Shown: positions 39,584 through 49,148, numbered from the stretch's first letter. The stretch is DNA of 58,487 nucleotides from Granulicella sp. (GCA_025357875.1 JANYLK010000138.1:1-58487); one strand, 5' to 3'. A program made the numbers and translations. Notes: generated by a model from the sequence alone, not told the origin.

Positions 39584-41566
39584 CTAGCTACCTGCCGGAA
39601 TTCCCGGCGCACTCGCTGCCTGCTTCGATAGCTTCACTCCCCCGCCATTCTGGTACTTCTGCGACAGCGTACCGAGGAAGACGCGGAATATCTCGTCACG
39701 CTGAGTATTCAACAACTGCTCTCGAGTCTGGTCGATATTCTTCGCCATGTCGTCGGTCGACGGCTGCTGCTTGTCCGTCACCGTCAGCACTACGCCCGTC
39801 TGCCCGGCATTGATGGGCCCGGAGATCGCACCCTTGGCCAAGTCGAACGCTACTTTGCCCGGCCCGCTCATTGAGCCAAGATCGGGGACCTGTGCCTCCT
39901 GACCGACCAGTTCGCTCGACTTGACCGGAATCTTCATCTCGGCCGCTGCCTTCTTCAAATCGTTTAGCACCTTGGCTCGTTCATCCAGTTTCGCAGTTGT
40001 TTCTCCCACCATCTGCGGCAGCTTCTGCGCACGGTAGTCGTCCAGAAGATGAGCCTTGTACTCCGCATAATCCGGAGCATGTGCGGCCTTCACATCCAGC
40101 ACCTGGAACACTGCATAGCCATCGCCAGTCGCAACCGTCCCCGGAGCCGCGCCCTTGTTTGTCGAGAATGCCTGCGCTAGTAGTCCAGTCGCGTCCGACA
40201 GTCCGCCAACCACGCCATCCTTCGCCACGTAGTCGGTCGTCACAGCACGCAGACCATGAGCAGCAGCGGTCTTGTCGAGTCCATTCTTCTGCGACTCGGT
40301 TGCAAGCTGCTGTGCAAACTGTTGCTCCGCCGAACCCTGCTTTTGCTGATCCAGCAACTGCACAATCGAGGCCTTTACCTCAGCCACAGGCTTCACGCCC
40401 GCCGCCTGCTTCTGCTCGGTCTGAATAATGTGATACCCGAAAGCCGACTTTACCAGCCCGGAGGTCTGTCCAGGGTTCAGCGCCATCGCCGCCTTCGCAT
40501 ACGACGGATCGAGACTGGCCGTCGGAATCAGCGGCAGCTCACCACCCTGGTCCTTGCTGCCCGGATCTTCCGAAAATTTCTTCGCCAGCTCGACAAAGTT
40601 ACCGCCAGACTGAATCTGCTTCAACACATCCTGAGCCTTGGTCTTCGCCGCCGCATCGGTCTGCGCATTCGCGCCAGCCTTCGAAGAAATCAGGATGTGC
40701 CGCGTCTTCACTTGCTCTTCTGTCTTGTATTGTGCCGCGTGCGAACTGTAGTACGCCTGTAGTTCCGCATCGCTCACCGGCTGTTTCCCGCCGGGAAGCT
40801 TCGAAGCGTCAAACGACGCATACTCAATCTTCCGCGTCTCTGGAATCGCCTTCGAGTACTTTGCCGCGTTCTGCTGGAAGTACGTCTGCAACTCAGCATC
40901 CGACGGGTTGATCGTCTTCTTCAAATCCTCCGACGACACCACCGCGTAATCGAACTTGACCTTCGTCCCCTGCACCCGGTACGTATCACGCACCGCTGCA
41001 TCTGACACTGTCACTCCACCCGTGATCAGAGCCTGCAGCCGTTGCAGTTCCATATCTTCCTTCACCTGAGACTCGAACATGCTCCGGCTCATATCCTGGC
41101 CAATCGCCTGCTGGATGAAGTTGATGTAGGCGTCGTCGCCAATGTATTTCCCATTCGGGAACAGGTATTGCGCGAATGGGCCAGTCTTCAACTCACGGAG
41201 AAGATCCTCGTCGGAAACTTCGAGGTGCATCTCGTCTGCAGCCTGCTTCAGAATCGCCCGCTGCACCAGGATCTGCCCCGCCCGATTCATCATGTACGGC
41301 AAAAGGAAGTCCGGATACTTCTGCTGCTGCAACTGCCGCTGCGCCATCCGGGAAACTTCTTCCGTCTTGACTTGCGTGCTTTCGCCGAGAATCCTACCCA
41401 TGAACCCTGGCGTGCGCACCGTCGCATACACCGAAGTGTCGTTCGACGTTCCGTTATCCATCAATCCCGGCACCAGGTAAATCACCATGGAGACGACAGC
41501 AGCGCCAATGATGACGCCAAACATTATTTTGACTACCTTATTGTCCTGCTGAAGAAAACGAATCAT
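39584..41566 (-). CDS. ppiD: PpiD-like periplasmic foldase (SurA_N plus parvulin domain)
   Basis: A 660-aa protein anchored by one N-terminal helix (VVKIMFGVIIGAAVVSMVIYL), followed by a SurA_N-like chaperone region, a parvulin (PpiC) domain (VKTRHILISSKAGANAQ, then DPGSKDQGGELPLI and AFGYHIIQTE) and a C-terminal helical/beta region. Such proteins assist folding of exported and outer-membrane proteins at the translocon exit. The architecture matches PpiD, though the parvulin domain lies more centrally than in E. coli. Monocistronic. Confidence 0.88.
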   Translation of the reverse strand: MIRFLQQDNKVVKIMFGVIIGAAVVSMVIYLVPGLMDNGTSNDTSVYATVRTPGFMGRILGESTQVKTEEVSRMAQRQLQQQKYPDFLLPYMMNRAGQILVQRAILKQAADEMHLEVSDEDLLRELKTGPFAQYLFPNGKYIGDDAYINFIQQAIGQDMSRSMFESQVKEDMELQRLQALITGGVTVSDAAVRDTYRVQGTKVKFDYAVVSSEDLKKTINPSDAELQTYFQQNAAKYSKAIPETRKIEYASFDASKLPGGKQPVSDAELQAYYSSHAAQYKTEEQVKTRHILISSKAGANAQTDAAAKTKAQDVLKQIQSGGNFVELAKKFSEDPGSKDQGGELPLIPTASLDPSYAKAAMALNPGQTSGLVKSAFGYHIIQTEQKQAAGVKPVAEVKASIVQLLDQQKQGSAEQQFAQQLATESQKNGLDKTAAAHGLRAVTTDYVAKDGVVGGLSDATGLLAQAFSTNKGAAPGTVATGDGYAVFQVLDVKAAHAPDYAEYKAHLLDDYRAQKLPQMVGETTAKLDERAKVLNDLKKAAAEMKIPVKSSELVGQEAQVPDLGSMSGPGKVAFDLAKGAISGPINAGQTGVVLTVTDKQQPSTDDMAKNIDQTREQLLNTQRDEIFRVFLGTLSQKYQNGGGVKLSKQAASAPGIPAGS

Positions 41567-41750
41567 GCTCGACTGCCGACCTTGACTTCGCGCGCCCCAT
41601 TTCGCTCCCCTTCAGCGAAATCGGCCGCATGCCCGTTGATTTTGCGCGTACCGGCGCGCGCTAACTCCCGCACGCCCAGCCGTGAGCAGGACAAGCGATT
41701 AGTATAAATCACCTGTTCAACTTCCTTGTGCCCATTAAAACCAACGTGCA

Positions 41751-41779
41751 GCAAAAAAGCCGCAACCGCGACTTTTTGC
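41751..41779 (-). terminator. Rho-independent terminator after the BON-domain gene
   Basis: On the minus strand a 10-bp stem AAAAAGTCGC-GGTT-GCGGCTTTTT with a T-run in the 3' arm, 18 bases after the stop codon at 41797. Confidence 0.8.
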
Positions 41780-41796
41780 ATTGCAAAACCCAACTG

Positions 41797-43107
41797 TTAA
41801 TAGGGGTAAGGGTAAGGAGAATAGCGATATGGCGGATAGGTCCGGTAATACACCGGCCCATAGGCGACGCCCGGATATCGACGTCGTAGCGGCTGCTGTC
41901 GAGCACCCACCGGAACTGCCTGGGCAAGTCGATCCATCTCTAGCTGCGATACGGTTGCCACCGTCGCTGGTTGCGCCAGATGGAAAGTCAACAGCCCCTC
42001 CGCAGGCACACACATCTGGCCCTCGCCAGATGCGGCCGCAGAGCCCAATCCAAGCGCTCCGCCAACGCCAGCGCCAATCGCCGCGCCTGCTCCGCCCCCA
42101 GCGACGGCGCCGAGGAGAGCACCGATACCGCCGCCGATTGCAGTCTTGTTCACCATCTCCGTTGCTTTATCGTGCCCGTTGTGGGTCCACACGTCCGAGA
42201 CCAGCGGGTACCTTTTACCCGCCAGCGTTACCTCCGTCAACTGCAGAGAAAGCTCGCCACGGCCCTTCAATGCACCTGACTTTTGAACATCGAGGACCGT
42301 CCCTTGAACTGACGCTCCGCGAGGAATTGCAACCGCGCCATCGGCTACGACGTCGTTTACCACAATGCCGTCAAACTTCGTCCCGATCTGTGTCCGGTTG
42401 CTATCCAGGCTCTGACTAATGCGCATCCGCAACAGTGCGCCGCTGGGAACTGTAACTACCTCTCCCTCAGCTTGTCCACCATACGGTGACTGCGGAGCGA
42501 CGTTGTAGCCGCGCTGCTGTTGCGGATATCCCTGCTGCTGCGGATATCCGGGAGGATGTGCTCGCCGGCCGCCGTAAGGCTGACGATTCTCGGGCGCTCC
42601 TGGCCCGTAAGTCGGCCCGCTCGCTTCACTGGGCACCTGTGTGTCATCCGACTCGTGGGAGTTCTGGGCGAGCGGCACATTTTCCTGCTCCGCACTCGGC
42701 GTCGGGGCGATTGTCGCGTGCGACTGCAGTACTCCACCGCCCGCTTGGTCCCCATATCGGACGTCGACGTTCGCAGAGTCCGCGGTCAACGTCATCTCGT
42801 CGACGACCTTCTGGACGCCGCTGCTGCGCGACGCGATCGTCTCCGCCTTTGTACGCATTGCCTCCGTCTGCACGGAGCCGCTCAAAGTCACGACTCCATA
42901 GACTGTAGTCGTGGTAATCGGCTGGTTCGCCAGATCGGGCTCGGTCGCCAAGGCCTTCAAAACGTTCGCCTCAACCTGTGCATCCGGAACTGTCTTTGCC
43001 GCTTTGGTCTGCGCGACCCCTCCAACCGCGTATAAGCCAAGTAGTCCAGCCAGCGCCGTATCTTGGATCACTCGAACTGCTCTTCCATGACTCATACGAC
43101 GATACAT
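41797..43107 (-). CDS. Envelope protein with BON domain and glycine zipper
   Basis: A 436-aa exported protein. After a signal peptide (LAGLLGLYAVGGVAQ) comes a BON domain (VEANVLKALATEP...VYGVVTLSGSVQ), a Pro/Gln/Tyr-rich low-complexity linker with GYPQQQ repeats, a beta domain (VPSGALLRMRISQSLDSNRT) and a Gly-rich zipper (IGGGIGALLGAVAGGGAG). It ends in a Tyr/Pro-rich tail (YPPYRYSPYPYPY). The glycine zipper suggests outer-membrane or lipid association. ATG at 43107 has GGAGGAAGG directly upstream and is preferred to the longer reading. Function unknown. Confidence 0.75.
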   Translation of the reverse strand: MYRRMSHGRAVRVIQDTALAGLLGLYAVGGVAQTKAAKTVPDAQVEANVLKALATEPDLANQPITTTTVYGVVTLSGSVQTEAMRTKAETIASRSSGVQKVVDEMTLTADSANVDVRYGDQAGGGVLQSHATIAPTPSAEQENVPLAQNSHESDDTQVPSEASGPTYGPGAPENRQPYGGRRAHPPGYPQQQGYPQQQRGYNVAPQSPYGGQAEGEVVTVPSGALLRMRISQSLDSNRTQIGTKFDGIVVNDVVADGAVAIPRGASVQGTVLDVQKSGALKGRGELSLQLTEVTLAGKRYPLVSDVWTHNGHDKATEMVNKTAIGGGIGALLGAVAGGGAGAAIGAGVGGALGLGSAAASGEGQMCVPAEGLLTFHLAQPATVATVSQLEMDRLAQAVPVGARQQPLRRRYPGVAYGPVYYRTYPPYRYSPYPYPY

Positions 43108-43277
43108 GCCTTCCTCCAAATGTCCCTCGGCCCGGATGTTGCGCACAAAACCTTTGATCGTAAAGACTCAAAATGGCGCAGAAAGTTACGCTAAGACTTC
43201 GAATTGCGTGCTAGCGTCCAAACTTTTCTTTGCGCCAAGTCGATTGCAGCCAACCAGAACAGCGTGTCCTGCTAAGT

Positions 43278-43306
43278 TTGACCTGCCCAGTTTTCGGCAG
43301 TATACT
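43278..43306 (+). promoter_or_regulatory. Promoter of initiator tRNA
   Basis: TTGACC (43278-43283), a 17-base spacer and TATACT (43301-43306), close to sigma-70 consensus. The -10 box ends 5 bases before the mature tRNA 5' base, so the predicted start falls at 43312-43314. Confidence 0.75.
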
Positions 43307-43311
43307 CAAAA

Positions 43312-43388
<77 letters not shown>

Positions 43389-43452
43389 ACCAAACCAATT
43401 ATCTCGGCCCACGATGAAGTCCCCCAGCTAAGTTGAAGTGGGCGCTTGCCAT

Positions 43453-43818
43453 TCAGGCAGAAAACGACGCGCAAGCCAGCTGCTCGTCAGGATGCAGAGT
43501 CGTGTACTTTGTTATCCCAACCATCGTGAATACCTTCTGGAAGTGTGGTTTAAGGCCGAAGCTGCGAATCGTCTGCCCGCTCTTGTTGGCGGCGATCATC
43601 AGCTGAATGATCAGCGCAATGCCGCTGGAATTAAGGTAATCAACCCCGGAAAAATCCAGTACGATGCGCTTATTGTCCGCAGAAAGCCCTTGAAAGGTCC
43701 CGAGCACGGCAGCCTTCGACGTACTTGTAATATCGCCCTCATAGCGCAGCACGGTGATGGGAAATCCGGACGGACCATGCACCTCATCCATCTTTACTTG
43801 CGTGATTTTCTCTGCCAT
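43453..43818 (-). CDS. STAS-domain anti-sigma factor antagonist (RsbV/SpoIIAA type)
   Basis: A 121-aa single STAS domain. The conserved loop DYLNSSGIALI contains the Ser that partner kinases phosphorylate in this family. It has a strong GAGGGGGAAG ribosome binding site. It is the last of three minus-strand genes (phosphatase, kinase, antagonist), 24 bases after the kinase. The dephosphorylated form would sequester the kinase and release its other partner. Confidence 0.9.
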   Translation of the reverse strand: MAEKITQVKMDEVHGPSGFPITVLRYEGDITSTSKAAVLGTFQGLSADNKRIVLDFSGVDYLNSSGIALIIQLMIAANKSGQTIRSFGLKPHFQKVFTMVGITKYTTLHPDEQLACASFSA

Positions 43819-43842
43819 GCTTCCCCCTCAAAAAGTACGATG

Positions 43843-44283
43843 TTAGTCTTTGGCCGGTTTAAGTCTGATCACCATGCGAGCGTAACTGCCATCCCGCGGC
43901 GTGCTACCCCATTCCGCCTCATCGACCAGGGATTCGATCAAAAACATTCCCATACCGCGTGCTTGTTCCTGCTCATGCATTTTGCGGTCGATGTCAGGAG
44001 CGGCAGCGCGACCCTGTGGCCCCGGACCGGTATCCACAACCCTCACTTCAAGCGAGTTGGGCGACATTGAGAGTATGACACCGACGGGTAGGGTTTCGTC
44101 GAGTTTGTTCCCATGTTCCATCGCGTTAATGCACGCCTCGGCAACCGCCATCTTCAGATATTCAATACGTTCCTCATCAAAGCCCATCGAGCGAGCGAGG
44201 TCCGCCGCAGTCTCCATCGCTATTTTCTCAGAACCAAGTCGCGACGGAAGTTGAATCTCGAAATACTTTGTTGGTTCGTCCAT
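43843..44283 (-). CDS. RsbW/SpoIIAB-type serine kinase (HATPase_c_2)
   Basis: A 146-aa GHKL ATPase. The N box EACINAMEHGN, G1 box VVDTGPGP and G2-like RGMGMFLI are all present. It acts as a switch kinase that phosphorylates the STAS antagonist and binds a sigma factor or other target. It is flanked by the phosphatase (15 bases) and the antagonist (24 bases). No sigma factor gene is in the window, so its output partner is unknown. Confidence 0.9.
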   Translation of the reverse strand: MDEPTKYFEIQLPSRLGSEKIAMETAADLARSMGFDEERIEYLKMAVAEACINAMEHGNKLDETLPVGVILSMSPNSLEVRVVDTGPGPQGRAAAPDIDRKMHEQEQARGMGMFLIESLVDEAEWGSTPRDGSYARMVIRLKPAKD

Positions 44284-44298
44284 CGTTGTCGTTCTCCA

Positions 44299-45495
44299 TC
44301 AAGCGTTGCGGAACATCACCAGAGCAGTCATGTCGTCGGATTGTTCCTGTCCGTCTGAAAACCTCTCCAGAGCTTTCCAGACATCATCCAGAACTAGTTC
44401 CGGGGTAGGCTCCCTGCATTCGACAAACGTCTCCAGAAGGCGGGTTTCGCCGAACTCATCTTCGCCGCGGAACACCTCAGTCATTCCATCTGTGTAAACC
44501 AGCATGCGCATTCCGGGGCTGAAGTCGAACCGTTCAGGTGCGTAGCTCGAAAAGGGAAGTAATCCGAATGGAGTACTAGAAGCTTTGATCATGCTCAAGG
44601 CGCCATCCGCCGCCATTACGAAAGCCGATGTATGGCCAGCATTGACGGCTTCCAGCGTATGTGTTGTAGGATCCAGCCGAAATAGTATTCCGGTGACATA
44701 GCGGCGCCTGGCTTCGTCCCCTTCACCGTAATGGAGGAGGTTGATCTGCGTGGCGATCTCCATCAGGCTAAGCCCCGCATGAACCATGGCGCGCAGAGCG
44801 GAACGAAATGACGTACCCATCAACGCCGACGCAAGACCTTTGCCAGCCACGTCTGCTACCACGATCACCATCTCGCCCGACGGCATGGGCACAATATCGA
44901 GATAATCTCCGCCAACCTCGTAGCAAGTCACGGAGCGAGCCGCCAAAGCATAGTTTGGAATGTCCGGCATTTGTTGCGGAATCAAGCTTAGTTGCACCTG
45001 GCGAGCGGCGGCCAGATCGCTCTCAACGCGTTGCCACTGTAGCGCGCGAGCATGAAAGCGGGCATTCTCGATTGCCACCGAAGCCTGCACGGCGAGCGCC
45101 TCCAAAAAATCAGTCTCGTCAAGATCCAGCACTCGACCGCTAGGTATCAGGGCGATCAGTTCAGCAAATGGAACTCCTGACTTGTCGCACAGCTTGAACG
45201 GCGCAAACGATTCAGAGAAAAGAGACTTGGCGGATTCGGACGCGTTGAGGTGCAGGGAAGCCTGGAACTCTGGCGTGACTTCGCCGTAAGATTGCGGAAA
45301 TGTGGTGAAGAATGCGCCCGTTAGCTCCAACTCCCGAACGACGATCTCGAGGGCAATATGAAGTACGTCGTTCAGCTCAATCGTGGAATGAAGTTGCCGG
45401 CTGGCTTCGAGCAGTGCCTGCAGGCGAACAACTTGTTGTTGAGCTACGAGCGCTTCGCTTTGTTGCTGGGCCACAAGCTCTTCACTGATTTCCAT
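44299..45495 (-). CDS. GAF plus PP2C-type phosphatase (RsbU/SpoIIE type)
   Basis: A 398-aa cytoplasmic protein. A short Gln-rich coiled coil (EELVAQQQSEALVAQQQ) leads into a GAF-like sensor (about 25-165) and a PP2C_SIG domain (about 170-398). Metal-binding Asp motifs are EVGGDYLDIV, VADVAGKGLASALMGT, LVYTDGMTE and SDDMTALV. It should dephosphorylate the STAS antagonist in response to a cytoplasmic ligand. ATG at 45495 is chosen at the coiled coil. A longer frame to 45624 reads as non-conserved sequence. Confidence 0.9.
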   Translation of the reverse strand: MEISEELVAQQQSEALVAQQQVVRLQALLEASRQLHSTIELNDVLHIALEIVVRELELTGAFFTTFPQSYGEVTPEFQASLHLNASESAKSLFSESFAPFKLCDKSGVPFAELIALIPSGRVLDLDETDFLEALAVQASVAIENARFHARALQWQRVESDLAAARQVQLSLIPQQMPDIPNYALAARSVTCYEVGGDYLDIVPMPSGEMVIVVADVAGKGLASALMGTSFRSALRAMVHAGLSLMEIATQINLLHYGEGDEARRRYVTGILFRLDPTTHTLEAVNAGHTSAFVMAADGALSMIKASSTPFGLLPFSSYAPERFDFSPGMRMLVYTDGMTEVFRGEDEFGETRLLETFVECREPTPELVLDDVWKALERFSDGQEQSDDMTALVMFRNA

Positions 45496-45685
45496 AGGCG
45501 TGTACCTGACAGCGTCGCAAAGTGTGTGTGGTCGAGTATATTCCACAGTCGGCGGCAAAATACTTGCGCACGTCCTATGCGCCCAGCGGGGTGCCTGAGG
45601 CATTAACAATCTGGCACTCCACAATAGCCCGACACTTCATTTCACTGTAATAAACAGATCTAGGGCAACTTATATACTCTTTCTT

Positions 45686-46044
45686 ATGTCGGACAGGGAA
45701 CTAACGTACACAACGTCCGCCGGAGTGAAACAAAGCACAACCATCGTGACCCTGGACGGCCCGTTTACGCTTGCCAATATGTTCAAGGTTCAGGCCGACC
45801 TGCGAGCAATGAAGCCCGAATGTTTGATCCTCGACCTCATGTCCGTTCCATACATGGATTCGGCCGCGCTTGGTGTAGTTATGAATACGCACGTTGCAGC
45901 TCAGGGCAGTGGGAGGAATTTTTTGTGGCCGGAGTCAATGACCGAGTTCGGGCCCTTTTGGAAATGACGAAGGTCGACGCGGTGCTGAAGAACTGCGACT
46001 CCGCAGCAGCTGCCCAAATCCTCGCTCAAACGGCCTCACTGTAG
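45686..46044 (+). CDS. Second STAS-domain protein, frame broken at a slippery T-run
   Basis: The first frame runs 93 codons to a TGA at 45965-45967, but STAS homology shifts to the -1 frame after codon 79. At 45919-45925 the sequence T_TTT_TTG, in zero frame AAT TTT TTG, fits the X_XXY_YYZ slippery heptamer. A -1 slip gives NFFVAGVNDRVRALLEMTKV and a 119-aa protein of normal STAS length ending at 46044. Without the slip the C-terminal helices are lost. The STAS loop is VPYMDSAALGVV. TATACT lies 7 bases before the ATG and no ribosome binding site is visible, so the mRNA may be leaderless. A missing T in the six-T run (sequencing error or mutation) is the simpler alternative. Divergent from the partner-switch operon. 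Confidence 0.7.
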
Positions 46045-46272
46045 TTGCACAAATATTTCCTAAAGAATGCAAACCTTTGCGCATCTTAGTTGGACCGTTG
46101 ACGTAGAGTGGCAATTATCATGCTGTTCCGTTTGGCGATCAACATGCTCTAAGTTTAAACATTACGACATTCAAGCCGGATTTGCCCTACGATGAGTCAT
46201 CTGCTGAAGTCCTGAATAGCTGGTTCAATTTCCCCCGGTCTGCTAACAACAAGTTATCTAAGGAGAGTTTCA

Positions 46273-46917
46273 ATGAGAATGCTGCGTTGTTTGCTTGCGA
46301 TGAGCTTGATCACCGGGTTAAGCGGTATGGCCAAAGCCGACGACTTTCAGATGGTCGTGATCGACCCGTTGCCAAAGCCGGTACCAATCTTTAAGAACTC
46401 TTTTACGGCGACCCTAACTAAGTGCAGTTTCGGACATAATGACTATGTGGGCTGCTTCAGCGGTGAGAACGAAACCGGGGCACCCATCACCAGCTTGAAG
46501 ATCCTAATTCCGGTCTTCGAGTACCACGGCGCCCAGACTGCTGGATGCGCCGCTTTCGGCTTCGACGGCACTTATGAGGATATTTTCTCCATCCGCTCGT
46601 GCGACACCACACCCGATGGGAAAAACTTTATCCTCAACTTCAGCGGGGGCATCATCCCAGTTGCAGGAACCGACTGCGATCACGATGGAGACGGTGGGAA
46701 GAAGTCGAACGAAGACGATGAAGTCTGCAGCGTCTTCACTATCGCTGAGGCGGGTGTGCCTGCAGCGGATTTTCCTACTCTTCATGTCACTGCTAACGCC
46801 CCCGAACCGGACTCTCTCCTGCTTCTCTCAACGGGAGTGTTGTCGGGCGGATTCTTTCTGGCCAATTGGCGTCGTCGTACGCTGAGCCCGGCAAGTTTTG
46901 AATCGACGGATAATTAG
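46273..46917 (+). CDS. PEP-CTERM exported protein
   Basis: A 214-aa protein with an N-terminal signal peptide (LLAMSLITGLSGMAKA), a beta-rich body with several Cys and an Asp-rich loop DCDHDGDGG that could bind calcium. It closes with a sorting tail: PEPDSLLLLSTGVLSGGFF then WRRR. The tail matches the PEP-CTERM signal cut by exosortase, after which the protein is typically surface-attached or secreted with exopolysaccharide. AAGGAGAG precedes the ATG. No exosortase gene is in the window. A hairpin terminator follows. Confidence 0.82.
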   Translation: MRMLRCLLAMSLITGLSGMAKADDFQMVVIDPLPKPVPIFKNSFTATLTKCSFGHNDYVGCFSGENETGAPITSLKILIPVFEYHGAQTAGCAAFGFDGTYEDIFSIRSCDTTPDGKNFILNFSGGIIPVAGTDCDHDGDGGKKSNEDDEVCSVFTIAEAGVPAADFPTLHVTANAPEPDSLLLLSTGVLSGGFFLANWRRRTLSPASFESTDN

Positions 46918-46944
46918 AATCTCAGTCGTCCCCATCGTTTGTCG

Positions 46945-46991
46945 AAGAGAGAGGATCCACCCGTTGCGGGGCGTGGTCCTCCTCTCTTTTT
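46945..46991 (+). terminator. Terminator after the PEP-CTERM gene
   Basis: Imperfect stem AAGAGAGAGGATCCAC with GTGGTCCTCCTCTCTT, followed by TTTTG, 27 bases after the stop codon. Confidence 0.7.
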
Positions 46992-47063
46992 GCTTTGGCT
47001 GCAATCGTCATGGCTGGCGTAGACTGTGGAATATTAACGAAATTTGTTGCGGGAAGAGTCTTC

Positions 47064-49097
47064 ATGCGTCGAGCCGGACTGATTGTTCTGCTACTGCTAT
47101 GCGGTCTTGCGCGTCTTGCGCGTGCCGACTCGCCCATCAACAAGGCTCCGACGGGCAAGACCGCTCCCGCTACCGAAATCGTTCAGATAAAACTAGGTGA
47201 GTCTGCAAGTAACCTCATCGGTCCTTGGAAGTTCCGCACCGGCGACGACATGGCTTGGGCGCAAACCGAGTTTGACGATGCAGGCTGGAACACGATCGAC
47301 CTCACACCACCGCCACGAACCGCCGGGGTAGGCTGGACAAAACAAGGCTACCCAGACTATTCCGGATTTGCCTGGTACAGGCTCCGCGTTGAAGTCCAGG
47401 GAGCCAACCACAAGCTGTCCTTGAAGATGCCAGGCCAGGCGGACGATGCATACCAGGTTTACGCAAACGGAAAACTCATCGGTGAATTCGGTAAATTCAC
47501 AGAACATGGAGTGACAGCCTACCCTGGCTTGCCGGAAGCTTTTCCTTTACCTAAGGGAGCAGGGAACCAGACCATCACGATTGCCATCCGCATGTGGATG
47601 GACAGTGCCACCATTTTCAACAGTCCTGACTCGGGAGGTCTGCATGGGCCCCCTATGCTGGGATACTCGTCGCTCATCGGCAACATGATTCGGCTGGATT
47701 ACGACGATAATGCCCACTACATTGGCAGCGGCTTCCTGGAAATGATGATAGTTTTCATGGCCCTGTTGATGGCCCTCACACTGTTTTGGCTGGACCCTGA
47801 GGAAAAAGCATACGAGTGGCTCGCCCTGGTTTGCACCGTGACCCTTGCGGGAATCGCGGTCGTGCTTTCGGTCAACTTTACGACTTGGATTGGGCAGACT
47901 CCTGCGGTGATTGTGACCGATGTCATTCTCGGGCCGCTCCGAATCGGGCTATGGGTACTTTTTTGGGGCTATTGGTTCCGAATATGGAATATAGTCAGGC
48001 TCCACTATGCGGTTTGGATACTGGTAACCATACTCATGATCTGTACGGCAATGATTCGGCCGCCGTTGTTCGGCCAACAAATTCCCGTGCACGACAAGAG
48101 CTTCATCGAGCCGCTTCGTTTGATTGTCAAGCTTGGCGTCGGAGTTCTCGTGTTTCTGGTTGCTTATCGCGGCTTTGCCCGGCAGAAGACGGAAGGGTGG
48201 TTGGCTGCCTCTGCGATTTTGTTGGTCACCGTCGCAAACTATCAGCACGAGTTGCGCCAGGTTCACGTTCCGACTGTATTTTCTGTCTTTGGATTCGCTA
48301 TATCACTGGGAACCATCTCGGCGGGGTCGTCGCTTCTGATCATCACCGTCATGTTGTTGCGGAGATTTATCCAGGCCCAAGCCCTCAAAGAGCAGTGGAA
48401 GATGGAGATTCAGCAGGCCCAGGAGGTGCAGCAACTGCTTATACCTCGCGAGTTGCCCGAGGTTTTCGGCCTGACGATTCAGAGCGAATACTGTCCCGCA
48501 CGCGAAGTTGGCGGTGACTTCTTCCAGATTCTTCCATTGGAGATTCCGGGGACGGTCCTGATCGTGTTGGGAGACGTTACCGGCAAAGGCATGCAAGCCG
48601 GAATGCTAGTGGCATTGATCGTCGGAGCCATCCGAGCCGCGGTGCAGCACAGTTCAGATCCGGCCCAGATTCTCCGCGAAGTGAACGAACAACTCTGCGA
48701 GCGTCAGCACGCAATCGCTACCTGTTTGATCCTCCGGATCGACGCCGACGGGAACGGAATAATCGCCAACGCCGGCCAACTCTCGCCCTACCTCAATGGC
48801 ATCGAGATAGAAATGGAAGGCGCTTTTCCAATCGGCATCGTGCCGGACGGAGAATTTTCCACCGCACCCTTCGTCTTAAGCCAGGGCGATTCTTTGTTCC
48901 TCATGTCGGATGGCGTCGTCGAAGCGACTGACCTCCACGGAGCACTCTTCGGTTTTGAACGGATTAGCGAATTGCTGCAACGCCACGCAACTTCACAAGA
49001 GATTGCGAAAGCCGCCCAGGACTTCGGCCAGGAGGACGACATCCTGGTGCTCCAGGTGACACGAAATATGACCCAGCCGTTACAAATTTCGGCCTAG
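47064..49097 (+). CDS. 7TM receptor-type PP2C phosphatase (SpoIIE domain)
   Basis: A 677-aa membrane protein. A signal peptide (LIVLLLLCGLARLARA) leads to an extracytoplasmic beta-sandwich of galactose-binding-like type (about 45-190; WAQTEFDDAGWNTIDL, then FAWYRLRVEVQG). About seven membrane helices follow (220-440), then a coiled-coil linker (QAQEVQQLLIPRELPE) and a SpoIIE phosphatase. Metal motifs are EVGGDFFQILPL, LGDVTGKGMQAGML, LMSDGVVEAT and QEDDILVLQV. The layout is that of DISM-type 7TM receptors coupled to PP2C output, so it probably senses an external, perhaps carbohydrate, ligand and controls a STAS partner. ATG at 47064 follows GGGAAGAG. Confidence 0.88.
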   Translation: MRRAGLIVLLLLCGLARLARADSPINKAPTGKTAPATEIVQIKLGESASNLIGPWKFRTGDDMAWAQTEFDDAGWNTIDLTPPPRTAGVGWTKQGYPDYSGFAWYRLRVEVQGANHKLSLKMPGQADDAYQVYANGKLIGEFGKFTEHGVTAYPGLPEAFPLPKGAGNQTITIAIRMWMDSATIFNSPDSGGLHGPPMLGYSSLIGNMIRLDYDDNAHYIGSGFLEMMIVFMALLMALTLFWLDPEEKAYEWLALVCTVTLAGIAVVLSVNFTTWIGQTPAVIVTDVILGPLRIGLWVLFWGYWFRIWNIVRLHYAVWILVTILMICTAMIRPPLFGQQIPVHDKSFIEPLRLIVKLGVGVLVFLVAYRGFARQKTEGWLAASAILLVTVANYQHELRQVHVPTVFSVFGFAISLGTISAGSSLLIITVMLLRRFIQAQALKEQWKMEIQQAQEVQQLLIPRELPEVFGLTIQSEYCPAREVGGDFFQILPLEIPGTVLIVLGDVTGKGMQAGMLVALIVGAIRAAVQHSSDPAQILREVNEQLCERQHAIATCLILRIDADGNGIIANAGQLSPYLNGIEIEMEGAFPIGIVPDGEFSTAPFVLSQGDSLFLMSDGVVEATDLHGALFGFERISELLQRHATSQEIAKAAQDFGQEDDILVLQVTRNMTQPLQISA

Positions 49098-49148
49098 CCA
49101 AACGCTCAGACAATTCTTTTCACATTGTTCGATTCGGGATCGGGGCTA

